Below, one piece after another: positions 17,948 to 28,461 of a stretch of DNA of 64,000 bases (its first letter is position 1; each line of letters starts with the position of its first letter). The translations under genes were made by a program, and so were the position numbers. The notes beneath the pieces are model-generated. The model saw only the letters and a list, made by a program, of their open reading frames with translations. It was not told where the DNA came from and made no database searches. The stretch comes from Acinetobacter sp. ANC 3903 (GTDB taxonomy: Bacteria; Pseudomonadota; Gammaproteobacteria; Pseudomonadales; Moraxellaceae): NCBI RefSeq assembly GCF_002135315.1, contig NZ_NEGA01000011.1:1-64000 (forward strand), read 5' to 3'.

Positions 17948-19468
17948 TTAATAGATAAATTGTTCCGACTGAATATTCAATTCAATATCCCAATGCTTAA
18001 ACTGCACCTGTTCATCATGCAAGTCTGCTACAAGCAAAGGCCATTGTTTGGCATCGCCAGAAACGCTGAGTTGCCATTGTTGCTCATTGATGACACTTAA
18101 TTCAATGGCAGGAAGCATCTCATCGCTACGACTATGATTCAGCAAAACGGCTAATCGTAGCAATAGACATAAGTACACAAGTTTGCTACCACCGACTTTT
18201 GAGACATCCACACGGGCATCGCCACGAAGTTTACGACGATGATGAGCGACCAAATGTGACAAATGATTTTGGTCAATTTGCGAGAAACCCGGAATATCCG
18301 AATGCTGCAGCAAATAAGCCCCATGGCGATGGTAACCACTGTGACTAATCGCCAGGCCAATCTCATGCAAATATGCAGCACGACGCAGTAAGTCACTGTC
18401 ATCATTAGTTAAATTTAGAGATTTCGCGACACCATTAAACAATTGCTGTGCCGTATTGACTACACGCTCAGCCTGTTTGCTATCTGCGTTATAGCGTCCC
18501 ATTAAAGCATGCACAGAACGGTCACGAACGTCTTCATGCTGGAAACGACCAAGCAGGTCATACATGACCCCTTCACGTAGCGCGCCATCTGAATAAACCA
18601 GTTTATTCAAACCCAGCACTTCAAACACAGCATATAAAATGGCAACGCCTGCTGGCAAAACTGCTCGACGGTCTTCTTTTAAACCATCAAATTCCATTTC
18701 AGTGACATGCTTATATTTAAGCAGCTTATCTTTAAGTTTTTCCAGGCCTTCACGGGTGAGCTCTTCTTTTTCATTGCTCCAGCCCATATTCACGGTAATT
18801 TGACGACAAGCCTTAATGGTTCCGCTGGAACCGACCACGGTATCCCAGCCTGCTGCTTTATAAGTATTGGCAATACCGGATATTTCCTTGCGTGCTGCAG
18901 TCACGGCTTTGTCGAAACTTTTCTGGTTGATCTCACCATCCATAAAATAGGCTTTGGTAAAGGCCACACAGCCCATTTGGACAGATTCAGTGTGAATCGG
19001 CTCGAAGGCTTCACCAATAATCAGTTCAGTTGATCCACCACCAATATCAATCACCAGGCGACGGCCACTATTGGCCATAGTATGGGATACGCCCAAATAA
19101 ATCAGACGGGCTTCTTCACGACCGGCAATAATTTCTATCGGTTTGGGTAAAATCTCTGCGGCTTTTTGAATGAATTCATGGCCGTTTTTGGCCTGACGCA
19201 AAGCATTGGTTGCCACAATACGCAAACGATTGGGCTGAACTGAACTTAAACGCCCAACAAAACGTGCCAAGCATGCCAATCCGCGTTGCTGTGCCGCTTC
19301 AGTCAGGTTTTTATTTTCGTCCAAGCCTGCTGCCAATTGTACTTTTTCTGACATTGAAGCCACTTTTTTTACTTCGCCATGATCTACACGTGCTATGGCA
19401 AGATGGAAACTGTTCGACCCCATATCGATGGCAGCAAGTAACTCTTCATCAATCAAAAAATCAGACAT
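17948..19468 (-). CDS. ppx: Exopolyphosphatase, Ppx/GppA family
   Basis: Ppx releases phosphate from the ends of polyphosphate; GppA relatives hydrolyse pppGpp. The actin-like ATPase fold motifs AAIDMGSNSFHLAIARV (about 12-28) and VIDIGGGSTELI (about 139-150) are present, with a C-terminal HD-like helical domain (YLHEIGLAISHSGYH). Length 506 (E. coli Ppx 513). The two activities cannot be separated from sequence alone. First gene of the five-gene minus-strand unit and divergent from trxA. Confidence 0.88.
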   Translation of the reverse strand: MSDFLIDEELLAAIDMGSNSFHLAIARVDHGEVKKVASMSEKVQLAAGLDENKNLTEAAQQRGLACLARFVGRLSSVQPNRLRIVATNALRQAKNGHEFIQKAAEILPKPIEIIAGREEARLIYLGVSHTMANSGRRLVIDIGGGSTELIIGEAFEPIHTESVQMGCVAFTKAYFMDGEINQKSFDKAVTAARKEISGIANTYKAAGWDTVVGSSGTIKACRQITVNMGWSNEKEELTREGLEKLKDKLLKYKHVTEMEFDGLKEDRRAVLPAGVAILYAVFEVLGLNKLVYSDGALREGVMYDLLGRFQHEDVRDRSVHALMGRYNADSKQAERVVNTAQQLFNGVAKSLNLTNDDSDLLRRAAYLHEIGLAISHSGYHRHGAYLLQHSDIPGFSQIDQNHLSHLVAHHRRKLRGDARVDVSKVGGSKLVYLCLLLRLAVLLNHSRSDEMLPAIELSVINEQQWQLSVSGDAKQWPLLVADLHDEQVQFKHWDIELNIQSEQFIY

Positions 19469-19728
19469 TATTCAAACAAACCTATAAGAATTGTGCTTAG
19501 AGTAATTCACATGCATGCAATTTAAAAGCCATTTATCAATTCAACTGAAGCAGTTTTTATTTTTTACCGATGCAATAATTGCTGGATACGATGCTCAATA
19601 TCGTGAGCATCAATTAGACAAACTTAAGATAATCACGGAAAATTTACATATCCCCCTACATAGTTAAACCAGGCTATGTAATACTTATAGATATAAAACT
19701 ATCTTAAAATTTTATCTGGAGCATATCC

Positions 19729-20055
19729 ATGTCTGGCAATATCGTAAACACAACTGATGCGAACTTCGAAGCTGACGTTTTACAATCTGACGTACCTGTA
19801 CTTGTCGATTTCTGGGCAGGCTGGTGTGCACCATGTAAAGCGATTGCACCTGTACTAGAAGTATTGTCTACAGAATTTGAAGGCAAAGTAAAAGTTGTTA
19901 AAGTTGACGTAACTGCTTGTGAAGCGACTGCAGTAAACTACAATATCCGTAACATTCCTGCACTATTGATGTTTAAGAATGGTGAAGTTGTAGCGCAACA
20001 AGTCGGTGCTGCACCAAAATCTAAATTGACTGCTTTTATTGAAGAAAATATCTAA
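19729..20055 (+). CDS. trxA: Thioredoxin with CAPC active site
   Basis: A 108-residue cytoplasmic thioredoxin that supplies electrons to ribonucleotide reductase, sulfate assimilation and repair of oxidised proteins. The active site is WCAPC (C33, C36); the canonical thioredoxin sequence is WCGPC. The cis-proline loop NIRNIPALLMF is intact. A Shine-Dalgarno-like CTGGAG lies before the ATG. Its own terminator follows at 20079. Divergent from ppx across 260 bp, which also contain an 8-bp hairpin at 19590-19611. Confidence 0.95.
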   Translation: MSGNIVNTTDANFEADVLQSDVPVLVDFWAGWCAPCKAIAPVLEVLSTEFEGKVKVVKVDVTACEATAVNYNIRNIPALLMFKNGEVVAQQVGAAPKSKLTAFIEENI

Positions 20056-20078
20056 TTTAAAGTAGAATGATTGAATCT

Positions 20079-20109
20079 AATACGCTATCTCCAGATAGCG
20101 TATTTTTTT
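20079..20109 (+). terminator. trxA terminator
   Basis: A 12-bp perfect stem AATACGCTATCT / AGATAGCGTATT followed by a run of T, 23 bp after the trxA stop. Confidence 0.9.
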
Positions 20110-20258
20110 CGTCTATAAATTGACAAAAGTTTGATTAGCTCTTATATTGCATGTTCAAGGAATAAAGGATTTTTAATCCGCCATTTTCTTACAAGACACA
20201 ACACATAAGATCGCCGCTCGGCAACAGAAATTGTTTTTACACTTTTCTCTTCGAAACA

Positions 20259-20387
20259 ATGTATCAGACCTCTGAATTGTTATTGTGCAAATACAATTGC
20301 GTTACTTTTATTGCGTGTAAGCGGCTCAATGTTGCTCCCTTTTCTCATCTATATCCCAGAATTTTGATTCTATCTGACCCCCTATGA
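20259..20387 (+). CDS. Possible 42-codon leader ORF overlapping the rho start
   Basis: An open frame of 42 codons from an ATG at 20259 ([10 protein letters not shown]...) ends with TGA at 20385-20387, giving an ATGA overlap with the rho start codon at 20384. The frame is open further upstream, to a stop at 20163-20165, without another ATG. Neither this ORF nor rho has a recognisable Shine-Dalgarno sequence. E. coli rho is preceded by a leader peptide gene, rhoL. The overlap may couple rho translation to the leader, but a chance ORF cannot be excluded. Confidence 0.3.
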   Translation: MYQTSELLLCKYNCVTFIACKRLNVAPFSHLYPRILILSDPL

Positions 20388-21652
20388 ATTTAACTGAACT
20401 CAAGAAAAAACCGATTGGCGAACTCATCAAGATTGCCGAGTTTATGGGCCTGGAAGGAATGGCTCGTAACCGCAAGCAAGACATCATTTTTGCCATCTTA
20501 AAACGCCATGCAATGAATGGCGAAGAGATTTTTGGTGATGGTGTTCTGGAAATTCTGTCTGATGGTTTTGGTTTCCTACGCTCTGCAGCAGGTTCTTATC
20601 TTGCAGGCCCGGATGACATTTATGTCAGCCCATCGCAAATTCGCCGTTTCAACTTACGCACTGGTGATACCATTACCGGCACAATTCGCCCACCTAAAGA
20701 AGGCGAACGCTATTTTGCACTTTTAAAAGTTAATCAAATTAACTACGACACGCCTGAAAACTCACGCAACAAAATCTTGTTTGAAAACTTGACCCCATTG
20801 TTCCCGACTGAACAATTGGTGATGGAACTTGGTAACGGTACCACTGAAGATTTGACTGCACGTGTAGTTGACCTGGTGGCTCCGATTGGTAAAGGCCAAC
20901 GTTCGATTATTGTGGCTCCGCCAAAAGCCGGTAAAACCATGTTGTTACAAAACATCGCGCAATCGATTGTACGTAACAATCCTGAATGTTTCCTGATTGT
21001 GCTTCTGATTGACGAACGTCCTGAAGAAGTAACTGAAATGGAACGTACCGTTCGTGGTGAAGTAATTGCCTCAACCTTCGATGAATCCCCTGCTCGTCAC
21101 GTACAAGTGGCTGAAATGGTGATTGAAAAAGCCAAACGTCTGGTTGAACACAAAAAAGACGTGGTCATTCTGCTTGACTCGATTACCCGTCTGGCACGTG
21201 CCTACAACACTGTGATTCCTTCTTCAGGTAAGGTGTTAACTGGTGGTGTGGATGCACATGCGTTAGAGCGTCCAAAACGTTTCTTTGGTGCTGCCCGTAA
21301 TATTGAAGAAGGTGGTTCACTCACCATTATCTCTACTGCATTGATTGAGACAGGCAGTAAGATGGATGAAGTGATCTATGAAGAATTCAAGGGTACTGGT
21401 AACCAGGAAATCACGCTTGATCGTCGTATTGCTGAAAAACGTGTGTTCCCTGCAATGAACATCAAGAAATCGGGTACACGTCGTGAAGAACGCCTCATGA
21501 GTGAAGATAACCTTCGCAAAGTTTGGATTCTACGTAAGCTGCTGCATACCCAAGATGAATTGGCAGCAATGGAATTCTTGCTAGACCGTATGAAAGAAAC
21601 CAAAACCAATGATGATTTCTTTGATCAAATGAAGCGTAAAGCGACTAATTAA
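20384..21652 (+). CDS. rho: Transcription termination factor Rho
   Basis: Rho is the hexameric RNA-dependent ATPase that ends untranslated transcripts. The 422 residues (E. coli 419) match end to end: N-terminal helix [10 protein letters not shown], the cold-shock RNA-binding fold ([22 protein letters not shown]), Walker [10 protein letters not shown] (about 182-190), the Q/R loops and a C-terminal [10 protein letters not shown]. It follows a long leader (20112-20383), which is where autoregulation by Rho would be expected. No clear ribosome-binding site precedes the ATG. A perfect terminator follows at 21678. Confidence 0.98.
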   Translation: MNLTELKKKPIGELIKIAEFMGLEGMARNRKQDIIFAILKRHAMNGEEIFGDGVLEILSDGFGFLRSAAGSYLAGPDDIYVSPSQIRRFNLRTGDTITGTIRPPKEGERYFALLKVNQINYDTPENSRNKILFENLTPLFPTEQLVMELGNGTTEDLTARVVDLVAPIGKGQRSIIVAPPKAGKTMLLQNIAQSIVRNNPECFLIVLLIDERPEEVTEMERTVRGEVIASTFDESPARHVQVAEMVIEKAKRLVEHKKDVVILLDSITRLARAYNTVIPSSGKVLTGGVDAHALERPKRFFGAARNIEEGGSLTIISTALIETGSKMDEVIYEEFKGTGNQEITLDRRIAEKRVFPAMNIKKSGTRREERLMSEDNLRKVWILRKLLHTQDELAAMEFLLDRMKETKTNDDFFDQMKRKATN

Positions 21653-21677
21653 ACTGGTTGTTATTCTTTTTTTCTCT

Positions 21678-21710
21678 AAAAGGCTATCGTTAACGATAGC
21701 CTTTTTATTT
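21678..21710 (+). terminator. rho terminator
   Basis: An 11-bp palindromic stem AGGCTATCGTTAACGATAGCCT with A-rich left flank and a T-run to the right, 25 bp past the rho stop. Confidence 0.88.
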
Positions 21711-22073
21711 GGTTGACTTTATTTACATAAAGCTACAATCAACCATTTTCTTTGTAAACTTTATATGCAAGTTAAAAACTCTTAAAAATATTAACTTTAA
21801 AAAACCATAATTTTTAGCGAGTTATTTAGTATTTATCCAATATAAACCTCCCTATTGATTGTTATTTTCTGTTAAAAAAATGCTCATTTTTTATCTTTTT
21901 TTGCATTTTTTAACGGTGCCCTAGTAGTAATTCAAAATGCGCAGTGATAGCATATTCGCAGACCAGTTAGACTGCCTCTGCATTGTTACTGCCTAACAGA
22001 TTTTAGGAAGAATAAAAGCACTCAACAGGCTAACATAGGTTTTTTTTAATCTCATATTTTAGAGAGTGATGCC
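21711..22073 (+). promoter_or_regulatory. Leader region of the alanine-rich lipoprotein gene
   Basis: These 363 bases hold no gene I can support. They are A/T-rich with several poly-T tracts. A tentative promoter is TTGCAT (21901-21906) about 18 bp upstream of TAGTAA. The last bases before the ATG contain AGAGAG, a plausible ribosome-binding site. The long untranslated leader suggests post-transcriptional control, but no riboswitch-like pattern is evident. Confidence 0.35.
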
Positions 22074-22319
22074 ATGTTATTCAAAAAAATCGCTATTGCT
22101 GCTGCAGTTGCTACTACTTTAGCTTTCGTTGGTTGTGCTAAAAAAACTGAAGAAGCTCCTGCTGCTGCTGCTGCATCTGAAGCTACTGTAGCTGCATCTG
22201 AAGCTACTGCTGCTGCTTCTGCTGCTACTGTTGAAGCTGCTTCTGCTACTCAAGCTGCTGCTTCTGCTGTTGACGCTGCTCCAGCTGCTTCTGAAGCTGC
22301 TGCTTCTGCTGCTAAATAA
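22074..22319 (+). CDS. Small alanine-rich heptad-repeat lipoprotein (Lpp/OprI-like architecture)
   Basis: An 81-residue lipoprotein. Residues 1-20 are a signal peptide with lipobox FVGC, so C21 is acylated. Residues 35-81 fall into seven-residue blocks (SEATVAA, SEATAAA, SAATVEA, ASATQAA, ASAVDAA, PAASEAA, ASAAK), suggesting an alanine-rich coiled coil like Braun lipoprotein or Pseudomonas OprI. It also ends in lysine, the residue Lpp uses for attachment to peptidoglycan. Almost every alanine codon is GCT, the mark of a highly expressed gene. I do not know a function; the Lpp comparison is structural inference. It has its own strong terminator. Confidence 0.85.
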   Translation: MLFKKIAIAAAVATTLAFVGCAKKTEEAPAAAAASEATVAASEATAAASAATVEAASATQAAASAVDAAPAASEAAASAAK

Positions 22320-22337
22320 TCTTTACGATTATTCAGT

Positions 22338-22369
22338 AAAAAAAGAGAGCCATTTGGCTCTCTTTTTTT
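22338..22369 (+). terminator. Terminator of the alanine-rich lipoprotein gene
   Basis: A 14-bp perfect stem with core GAGAGCC-ATTT-GGCTCTC flanked by A7 and T7, 18 bp after the stop. Confidence 0.92.
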
Positions 22370-22506
22370 ATGCTTCAAATAAAGGTCAATCAAACAATAC
22401 TGAATAAAATAATACTGAATGAAAATATCTAATCTTCAAACAACACTCTTCCTTATCTGTTCAAAATAAAGAAACCTCTTAAAAACTTAAAACAAAAAAA
22501 AGCAGA

Positions 22507-22803
22507 TCAATCGATCTGCTCATTTCCTACGCGCTGACGGAATTTCTGTCCTGCGCGGAATGTGACTACACGGCGTGCTGAAATTGGAATTTCCTCGCCG
22601 GTTTTCGGATTTCGACCTGGACGCTGACGTTTATCACGCAACTCAAAGTTACCGAAACCCGAAAGTTTAACTTGTTCACCTGAGATTAGCGCTTGGCTAA
22701 TCTCATCAAAGAACAACTCGACCATTTGTTTAGCTTCACGACGGTTTAAACTCGTGAGCTCACTTAAATGATCAGCCATTTCTGCTTTTGTTAGTGCTGT
22801 CAT
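22507..22803 (-). CDS. ihfA: Integration host factor subunit alpha
   Basis: IHF-alpha forms a heterodimer with IHF-beta that bends DNA sharply. The 98-residue sequence has the HU/IHF fold and the DNA-intercalating beta arm [12 protein letters not shown], with [18 protein letters not shown] matching the alpha subunit rather than HU. Its ATG overlaps the pheT stop as ATGA, so translation is probably coupled to pheT. The pheST-ihfA order is conserved in gammaproteobacteria. Confidence 0.96.
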   Translation of the reverse strand: MTALTKAEMADHLSELTSLNRREAKQMVELFFDEISQALISGEQVKLSGFGNFELRDKRQRPGRNPKTGEEIPISARRVVTFRAGQKFRQRVGNEQID

Positions 22804-25181
22804 GAAGCCCTCAATGTCGCTTGGTAAGTGTTTTCCAACACTTGAAGGATATTATCCATACCTGATTTAATTTCAGCATCTTCCAATGTACGGCTTGGAT
22901 GCTGCCAGAGAAGGGCAAATGCCAGTGAGCGTTTCCCTTCTTCTACCCCTTGTCCAGTATACACATCGAATAACCAAGTCGAGTCTAACAACTCTCCACC
23001 CGTTTGTCCGATAAGTTGCTGAATTTCACTAACATTAATCTTATCACTAATTAAAAGCGCAATATCACGTCGAACCGATGGAAAACGTGATAATTCTGTA
23101 AAATTAGATACATAAGTTTGCAAAACAGCCTTTTGATCAAGTTCAGCAACCCAAGTGATCCCCAAATCGAGCTCATCTTCCAAAGATGGATGTAAGCGAC
23201 CGAGGTAACCAATAGACTTACCATCAACTAAAATTTCAGCAGATTGTCCAGGATGTAACCAGCTACGCTCTGAACGCACATATTCAACTTTGACACGTCC
23301 TGCCGCTAAAATTTCCTCAACCTCACCTTTCAGGTCAAAGAAATCGATTGGCTGTGCTTTGCCATGCCAAGATTCAGCGGTTTTCGCACCGACTGCAATT
23401 AATGCCAAAGTCGGAATCTGTTTAAGATCATGAATGCTTTGTGCATCTTGATAATCAAAACGTAAACCAAGTTCAAAGAAACGCACACGGCTTTGCTGAC
23501 GGTTGATATTGTATTGCACACATGGAATCAAGCTGGATAACAAAGTTGAACGCATTGCAGCCAATTCGCTTGAGATTGGATTGGCCAACATCAATGGATT
23601 TACCGCAGGATTCAATTGCTTTTCAAGTTTGGCATCGGCAAAGCTAAAGCTAATTGCTTCCTGATAACCTAAAGTCACCAAGGTTTGACGAAGTTGCGGC
23701 AATTCAAACTGATCTTGATATTTGGCAAGTTTCACATCAATTACAGGCAAACTGATCTGGATGTTGTCATAACCGTGAATACGGGCAACTTCTTCAATCA
23801 AGTCCTGATAAATGGCCATGTCATAGCGATGTGATGGAGGAACGACAGTCCACTCGCCTTGTGCTTTTACAGTCACCACACAACCTAGGCGCTGTAGTGC
23901 ATCACTGATAAAATCACTTTCAACTTTGTAACCGAGCAATTGATCGACTTGAGCCTGGTTCAGCTCAATCGCTTCACGTGTTGGCAATAATTCCGCTTTT
24001 TCAGCAGTGATGATTGGGCCAAATTCACCACCCGCCAATTCAGCAATCAGCTGTGATGCACGGTGCATGGCAATGATTGGCAATTCGAAATCTACACCAC
24101 GTTCATAGCGTTGTGAGGCATCAGTATGCAAACCATAACGACGTGCACGACCGGCAATGTGCAATGGTGCAAAGAATGCAGATTCCAGGAAGATCTCCGT
24201 GGTTTCATCGCTTACAGCCGAAGATAGGCCACCCATGATACCGGCAATGGCAAGTGCTTTTGCATCATCAGCAATGACCATCACATCTTCAGTCAATTCA
24301 ACTTCTTGTTCATTCAGCAGTACCAGTTTTTCAGCAGCCGTCGCTTGACGTACATGCACTGAACCCTGAACTTTAGCACCATCAAAAGCATGTAGCGGCT
24401 GACCAAGCTCAATGAGCACATAGTTGGTAATATCTACCAAAATACTGTGCTGACGGATACCAGAACGAGCAAGTGCACGTTCCATCCATACTGGGGTAAC
24501 GGCTTTGGTATTGACGTTCTTGATCACACGACCCAAGTAACGTGGGCAGCCTTCTGTCGATACTACAACTTTCTTTTCATCTGCGATGCTTGCAGCAACT
24601 TCAGTAATTTCAGGGGCAGTCACTGGCAATTGGTTAATCACCCCAATTTCACGGGCAATACCACGGATACTGAAACAGTCACCACGGTTTGGCGTGATAC
24701 TGATATCAATAACATTGTCATCAAGTTCCAAGTATTCACGAATATTGATACCAACTGGTGCGTCGCTCGGCAGCTCTAACAAACCATCAATTTTATCTTC
24801 TAAATCAATTTCAGATGCACCGCAAAGCATCCCTTGTGATTCAATACCACGAAGTTTGCCTTTCTTGATTTTAAAATCACCTGGTAAAACCGCACCAATA
24901 GTGGCTACAGGTGCTTTCATGCCTACACGTACATTTGGTGCACCGCAGACGATTTGTAAAGGTTCACCTGATCCAATGTTCACTGTGGTTACACGTAAAC
25001 GGTCTGCGTCTGGATGTTGTTCTACAGTCAGAACTTCACCTACCACCACGCCTGTAAATGGTTTTGCCGCTGGAGCCAGCTCATCAACTTCCAAACCAAG
25101 CATTGTTAATTGATCAGATAGTTTTTCACTATCAATAGCTGGGTTGACCCAAGTGCGTAACCAATTTTCGCTAATTTTCAT
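22800..25181 (-). CDS. pheT: Phenylalanine-tRNA ligase subunit beta
   Basis: The beta subunit of the (alpha-beta)2 enzyme binds tRNA(Phe) and edits mis-charged tyrosine. From the ATG at 25181 ([14 protein letters not shown]) it has 793 residues (E. coli 795): an N-terminal tRNA-binding OB fold (about 39-150), the B3/B4 editing region, B5, and a C-terminal anticodon-binding (FDX-ACB) domain. The frame extends 20 codons further upstream, but those are translated repeat sequence; AGGA about 10 nt before the internal ATG supports the shorter start. Confidence 0.97.
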   Translation of the reverse strand: MKISENWLRTWVNPAIDSEKLSDQLTMLGLEVDELAPAAKPFTGVVVGEVLTVEQHPDADRLRVTTVNIGSGEPLQIVCGAPNVRVGMKAPVATIGAVLPGDFKIKKGKLRGIESQGMLCGASEIDLEDKIDGLLELPSDAPVGINIREYLELDDNVIDISITPNRGDCFSIRGIAREIGVINQLPVTAPEITEVAASIADEKKVVVSTEGCPRYLGRVIKNVNTKAVTPVWMERALARSGIRQHSILVDITNYVLIELGQPLHAFDGAKVQGSVHVRQATAAEKLVLLNEQEVELTEDVMVIADDAKALAIAGIMGGLSSAVSDETTEIFLESAFFAPLHIAGRARRYGLHTDASQRYERGVDFELPIIAMHRASQLIAELAGGEFGPIITAEKAELLPTREAIELNQAQVDQLLGYKVESDFISDALQRLGCVVTVKAQGEWTVVPPSHRYDMAIYQDLIEEVARIHGYDNIQISLPVIDVKLAKYQDQFELPQLRQTLVTLGYQEAISFSFADAKLEKQLNPAVNPLMLANPISSELAAMRSTLLSSLIPCVQYNINRQQSRVRFFELGLRFDYQDAQSIHDLKQIPTLALIAVGAKTAESWHGKAQPIDFFDLKGEVEEILAAGRVKVEYVRSERSWLHPGQSAEILVDGKSIGYLGRLHPSLEDELDLGITWVAELDQKAVLQTYVSNFTELSRFPSVRRDIALLISDKINVSEIQQLIGQTGGELLDSTWLFDVYTGQGVEEGKRSLAFALLWQHPSRTLEDAEIKSGMDNILQVLENTYQATLRAS

Positions 25182-25199
25182 AAATTCATTTTCCTGAAT

Positions 25200-25297
25200 C
25201 TCCCCTAACCCCTCTTTTAAAAAGAGGGGAAAACCACGCACTCTATTTTTGAATGTGGAAGTCCCCCTTTTTTAAAGGGGGATTTAGGGGGATTTCT
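25200..25297. repeat. BIME-like repeat, family A, copy 2, inside the pheS-pheT operon
   Basis: Two hairpin modules, CCCCTAACCCCTCTTTTAAAAAGAGGGG and CCCCCTTTTTTAAAGGGGG plus GATTTAGGGGGATTT, are separated by about 30 bp, the same plan as at 8302-8400. It fills most of the 152-bp pheS-pheT gap and would fold in the polycistronic mRNA. Its left edge accounts for the spurious N-terminal extension of the pheT frame. Confidence 0.75.
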
Positions 25298-25333
25298 ATA
25301 AACCTTTAAATTGTTAAATCTGTATTTAAACCA

Positions 25334-26335
<1,002 letters not shown>

Positions 26336-26471
26336 TTAAAAATATAATAAAACCCCATATTCTAACAGTTTTTGAACGTGTTGATGAAGTTCCCTGTAGA
26401 GGAAAAATTAGATTGGCATCCAGATTTAGAAAAAGTATAAGATAAAGCCAATATTTATGAGATAAATAACA

Positions 26472-27515
26472 ATGGCACTTGATCAAATTTGGAAACAACA
26501 GCTTACTTTGGTGACCTATGGCAATGAATATCTCAGCCAAAATTTGAGCTTTAATCATTGGGTACAACATGCCATTTTTAACCAGCATAATTTACGTTTC
26601 CGCGATCTGCTGTCACAACATTTACTCGCACAACATTTCCAGATCTGGCTTGAAGGTCTAAAAAAACAAGGAACGCTGCGTATTAACCTGCACAGTTCCA
26701 GTCTGTTAAGTGATGAACAGAATCCAAACGCCAATGTCGAACTGCTGGCGATTCCGCATTTTATTGTCAGTCACGAACACAATAAAAAGACGGCTTGGAT
26801 TTTCGGCAAGGAATTGGCCGAATGGTATAACGCCGATAATGATTACGAAGTGCCCAAGCCACAGCAGGAACAATGTCGCCAGGAAACCTTCTGGCGTTTT
26901 GAGCTGAATTCAAAACTGGCCAAACGTATCGATGCCGATTTGCAACAGCCGAATTGGGATGACATTCAGGTTTATACCAATAACGAATTATTTGACAGCA
27001 AGTTTGCCGATGGATTTGTTGAACCTGCGCATCGTGATTTTCCATATTATGGAATGCCGCAATCTGCTACTGAAAATGCAGATGGTTCTCCTTTGCCGGA
27101 AAGTAAATATCTGCCTTTACTGCCGAGCGAATATCAGGCGGATTATGCGCATACCACGCTACATCGCTTGGAAGCATTATCCAGTTATATTGAGCAGAAG
27201 CAGCAACATCCCTATCATGCGGATGGCAGTGAACTCAGTACCGATGAACGCCTCAATTTACGTCATTTCTCGCAAAAACTGGATGATTTAACCGCAAAAT
27301 TCATCGTCAAGGTAGCCAATCATTATCAGTCAGCAAAACTTAAAAAAATTGAAGTGGCCAATCCCTTGGATGGTGCACCCAGCACTCCGCCTACCACCCC
27401 ACATGTAAAAAGCCATCCTGCCCATGCTTCGCACAAGGTCGGTACATCGAGCGTGATTAAACTGATTCTACTGACTATTGTAATTTGTCTTTTGGCTTAT
27501 TATTTTGGCCTTTAA
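26472..27515 (+). CDS. Unrecognised protein with a C-terminal membrane anchor
   Basis: I do not recognise this 347-residue protein. The first 300 residues are soluble-looking, rich in Q, N, H and aromatic residues, with no signal peptide and no obvious catalytic motif. Residues about 300-325 are a proline/threonine/histidine-rich linker (GAPSTPPTTPHVKSHPAHAS), and 326-347 form one hydrophobic helix ending at the C-terminus. That is a tail-anchored arrangement, with the bulk in the cytoplasm by inference. It is transcribed alone, divergent from pheS; the two starts are about 157 bp apart. Codon use looks like its neighbours, so it is probably a genus-specific core gene. Confidence 0.75.
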   Translation: MALDQIWKQQLTLVTYGNEYLSQNLSFNHWVQHAIFNQHNLRFRDLLSQHLLAQHFQIWLEGLKKQGTLRINLHSSSLLSDEQNPNANVELLAIPHFIVSHEHNKKTAWIFGKELAEWYNADNDYEVPKPQQEQCRQETFWRFELNSKLAKRIDADLQQPNWDDIQVYTNNELFDSKFADGFVEPAHRDFPYYGMPQSATENADGSPLPESKYLPLLPSEYQADYAHTTLHRLEALSSYIEQKQQHPYHADGSELSTDERLNLRHFSQKLDDLTAKFIVKVANHYQSAKLKKIEVANPLDGAPSTPPTTPHVKSHPAHASHKVGTSSVIKLILLTIVICLLAYYFGL

Positions 27516-27619
27516 TTTTTTATAAAGATGCTAAAAACTGTCGGACTTGAGTGGAAGATTTTAAATAGATTCACTGTAAATGTGGATATTGCGTATCTTC
27601 CAGCATGATTGAGATGCAA

Positions 27620-27651
27620 GATGAACTCGATAACGCAGCATCGAGTTCATC
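27620..27651. terminator. Hairpin between the tail-anchored gene and tcdA
   Basis: A 12-bp perfect stem (GATGAACTCGAT / ATCGAGTTCATC) with an 8-nt loop lies between convergent genes. It lacks a T-tract in either direction, so it is only a probable terminator or mRNA-end stabiliser. Confidence 0.5.
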
Positions 27652-27672
27652 CTTTGTATGAGCTTTTAATTT

Positions 27673-28461
27673 TTATACTGATTGAGCAGATTCAATTTTA
27701 GGTTTTTTCAGTGCCAGTTTTTTTAACACTTCTGACACTGCCACCATAGCAAAACTTGAAGTCACCACTACTGCCGAACCATAACCGCCACAGCGCAGGC
27801 CGGCACTGGCACAGACCTCTGCGCCTGAGAATGGATTATCGATGGAATAAACACAGGTGATGCCAAATTTTTCTTTCGGCTTTTTGCAAATGCCTTTGGC
27901 ACGTAACTGACTACGCAATTTGGCCAGCATCGGGTCCTGTTCAGTTTTAGACAAGTCTGCGACACGAATTTTTAAGGGATCAAGCTTGCCACCTGCCCCG
28001 CCCGATACAATCAAAGAAATTTTATTAAATCGGCAATGCAGCATTAAGGCTAATTTGGCTTTGACATCATCAATGCAATCGAGAACGACATCAGGTTTAT
28101 TTTCTAACAGTTCTTTGACATTGTCAGGCGTTAAATAGTCATCCACCAGATTAATTTTGATACGTGGATTAATGGAATAACAGCGCTCTGCCATCACCTC
28201 AATTTTTTCACGTCCCAAGGTCGAAGTCATGGCAGGTAATTGACGGTTAATATTAGAAGCGGCAACCACATCCATATCAATCAGGGTCAGTTCAGCAATA
28301 CCGGTACGTGCCAAAGCTTCAACCGCCCAAGAACCGACTCCACCAATACCGATCACCATCACATGGCTGTGTTCATACTGGCAAAAGGCTTCATCTCCAT
28401 AAATTTTCTCTACACCCGCAAAGCGGCGGTCATATTCATCATCTTCAAGGAGATCAGTCAT
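27673..28461 (-). CDS. tcdA: tRNA threonylcarbamoyladenosine dehydratase (TcdA/CsdL)
   Basis: An E1-like, ThiF/MoeB-superfamily enzyme that uses ATP to convert t6A37 of tRNA to its cyclic form ct6A. The nucleotide-binding GIGGVGSWAVEAL is at about 37-49, followed by the acidic loop LIDMDVV and NINRQLPA. The C-terminal GLRCGGYGSAVVVTSSFAM is typical of TcdA/YgdL rather than ThiF or MoeB. Length 262 (E. coli 268). Confidence 0.9.
   Translation of the reverse strand: MTDLLEDDEYDRRFAGVEKIYGDEAFCQYEHSHVMVIGIGGVGSWAVEALARTGIAELTLIDMDVVAASNINRQLPAMTSTLGREKIEVMAERCYSINPRIKINLVDDYLTPDNVKELLENKPDVVLDCIDDVKAKLALMLHCRFNKISLIVSGGAGGKLDPLKIRVADLSKTEQDPMLAKLRSQLRAKGICKKPKEKFGITCVYSIDNPFSGAEVCASAGLRCGGYGSAVVVTSSFAMVAVSEVLKKLALKKPKIESAQSV

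Noticed and set aside
22430..22506. A poly-A/T tract before the ihfA stop as a terminator
   Set aside because: The run of A is present, and a short GCAGATC/GATCTGC palindrome sits at the stop codon of ihfA, but the stem overlaps the coding end and spacing is ambiguous, so I did not call it.
25182..25241. 20-residue N-terminal extension of pheT
   Set aside because: It is translated BIME-like repeat; the internal ATG has the better ribosome-binding site and matches the family length.
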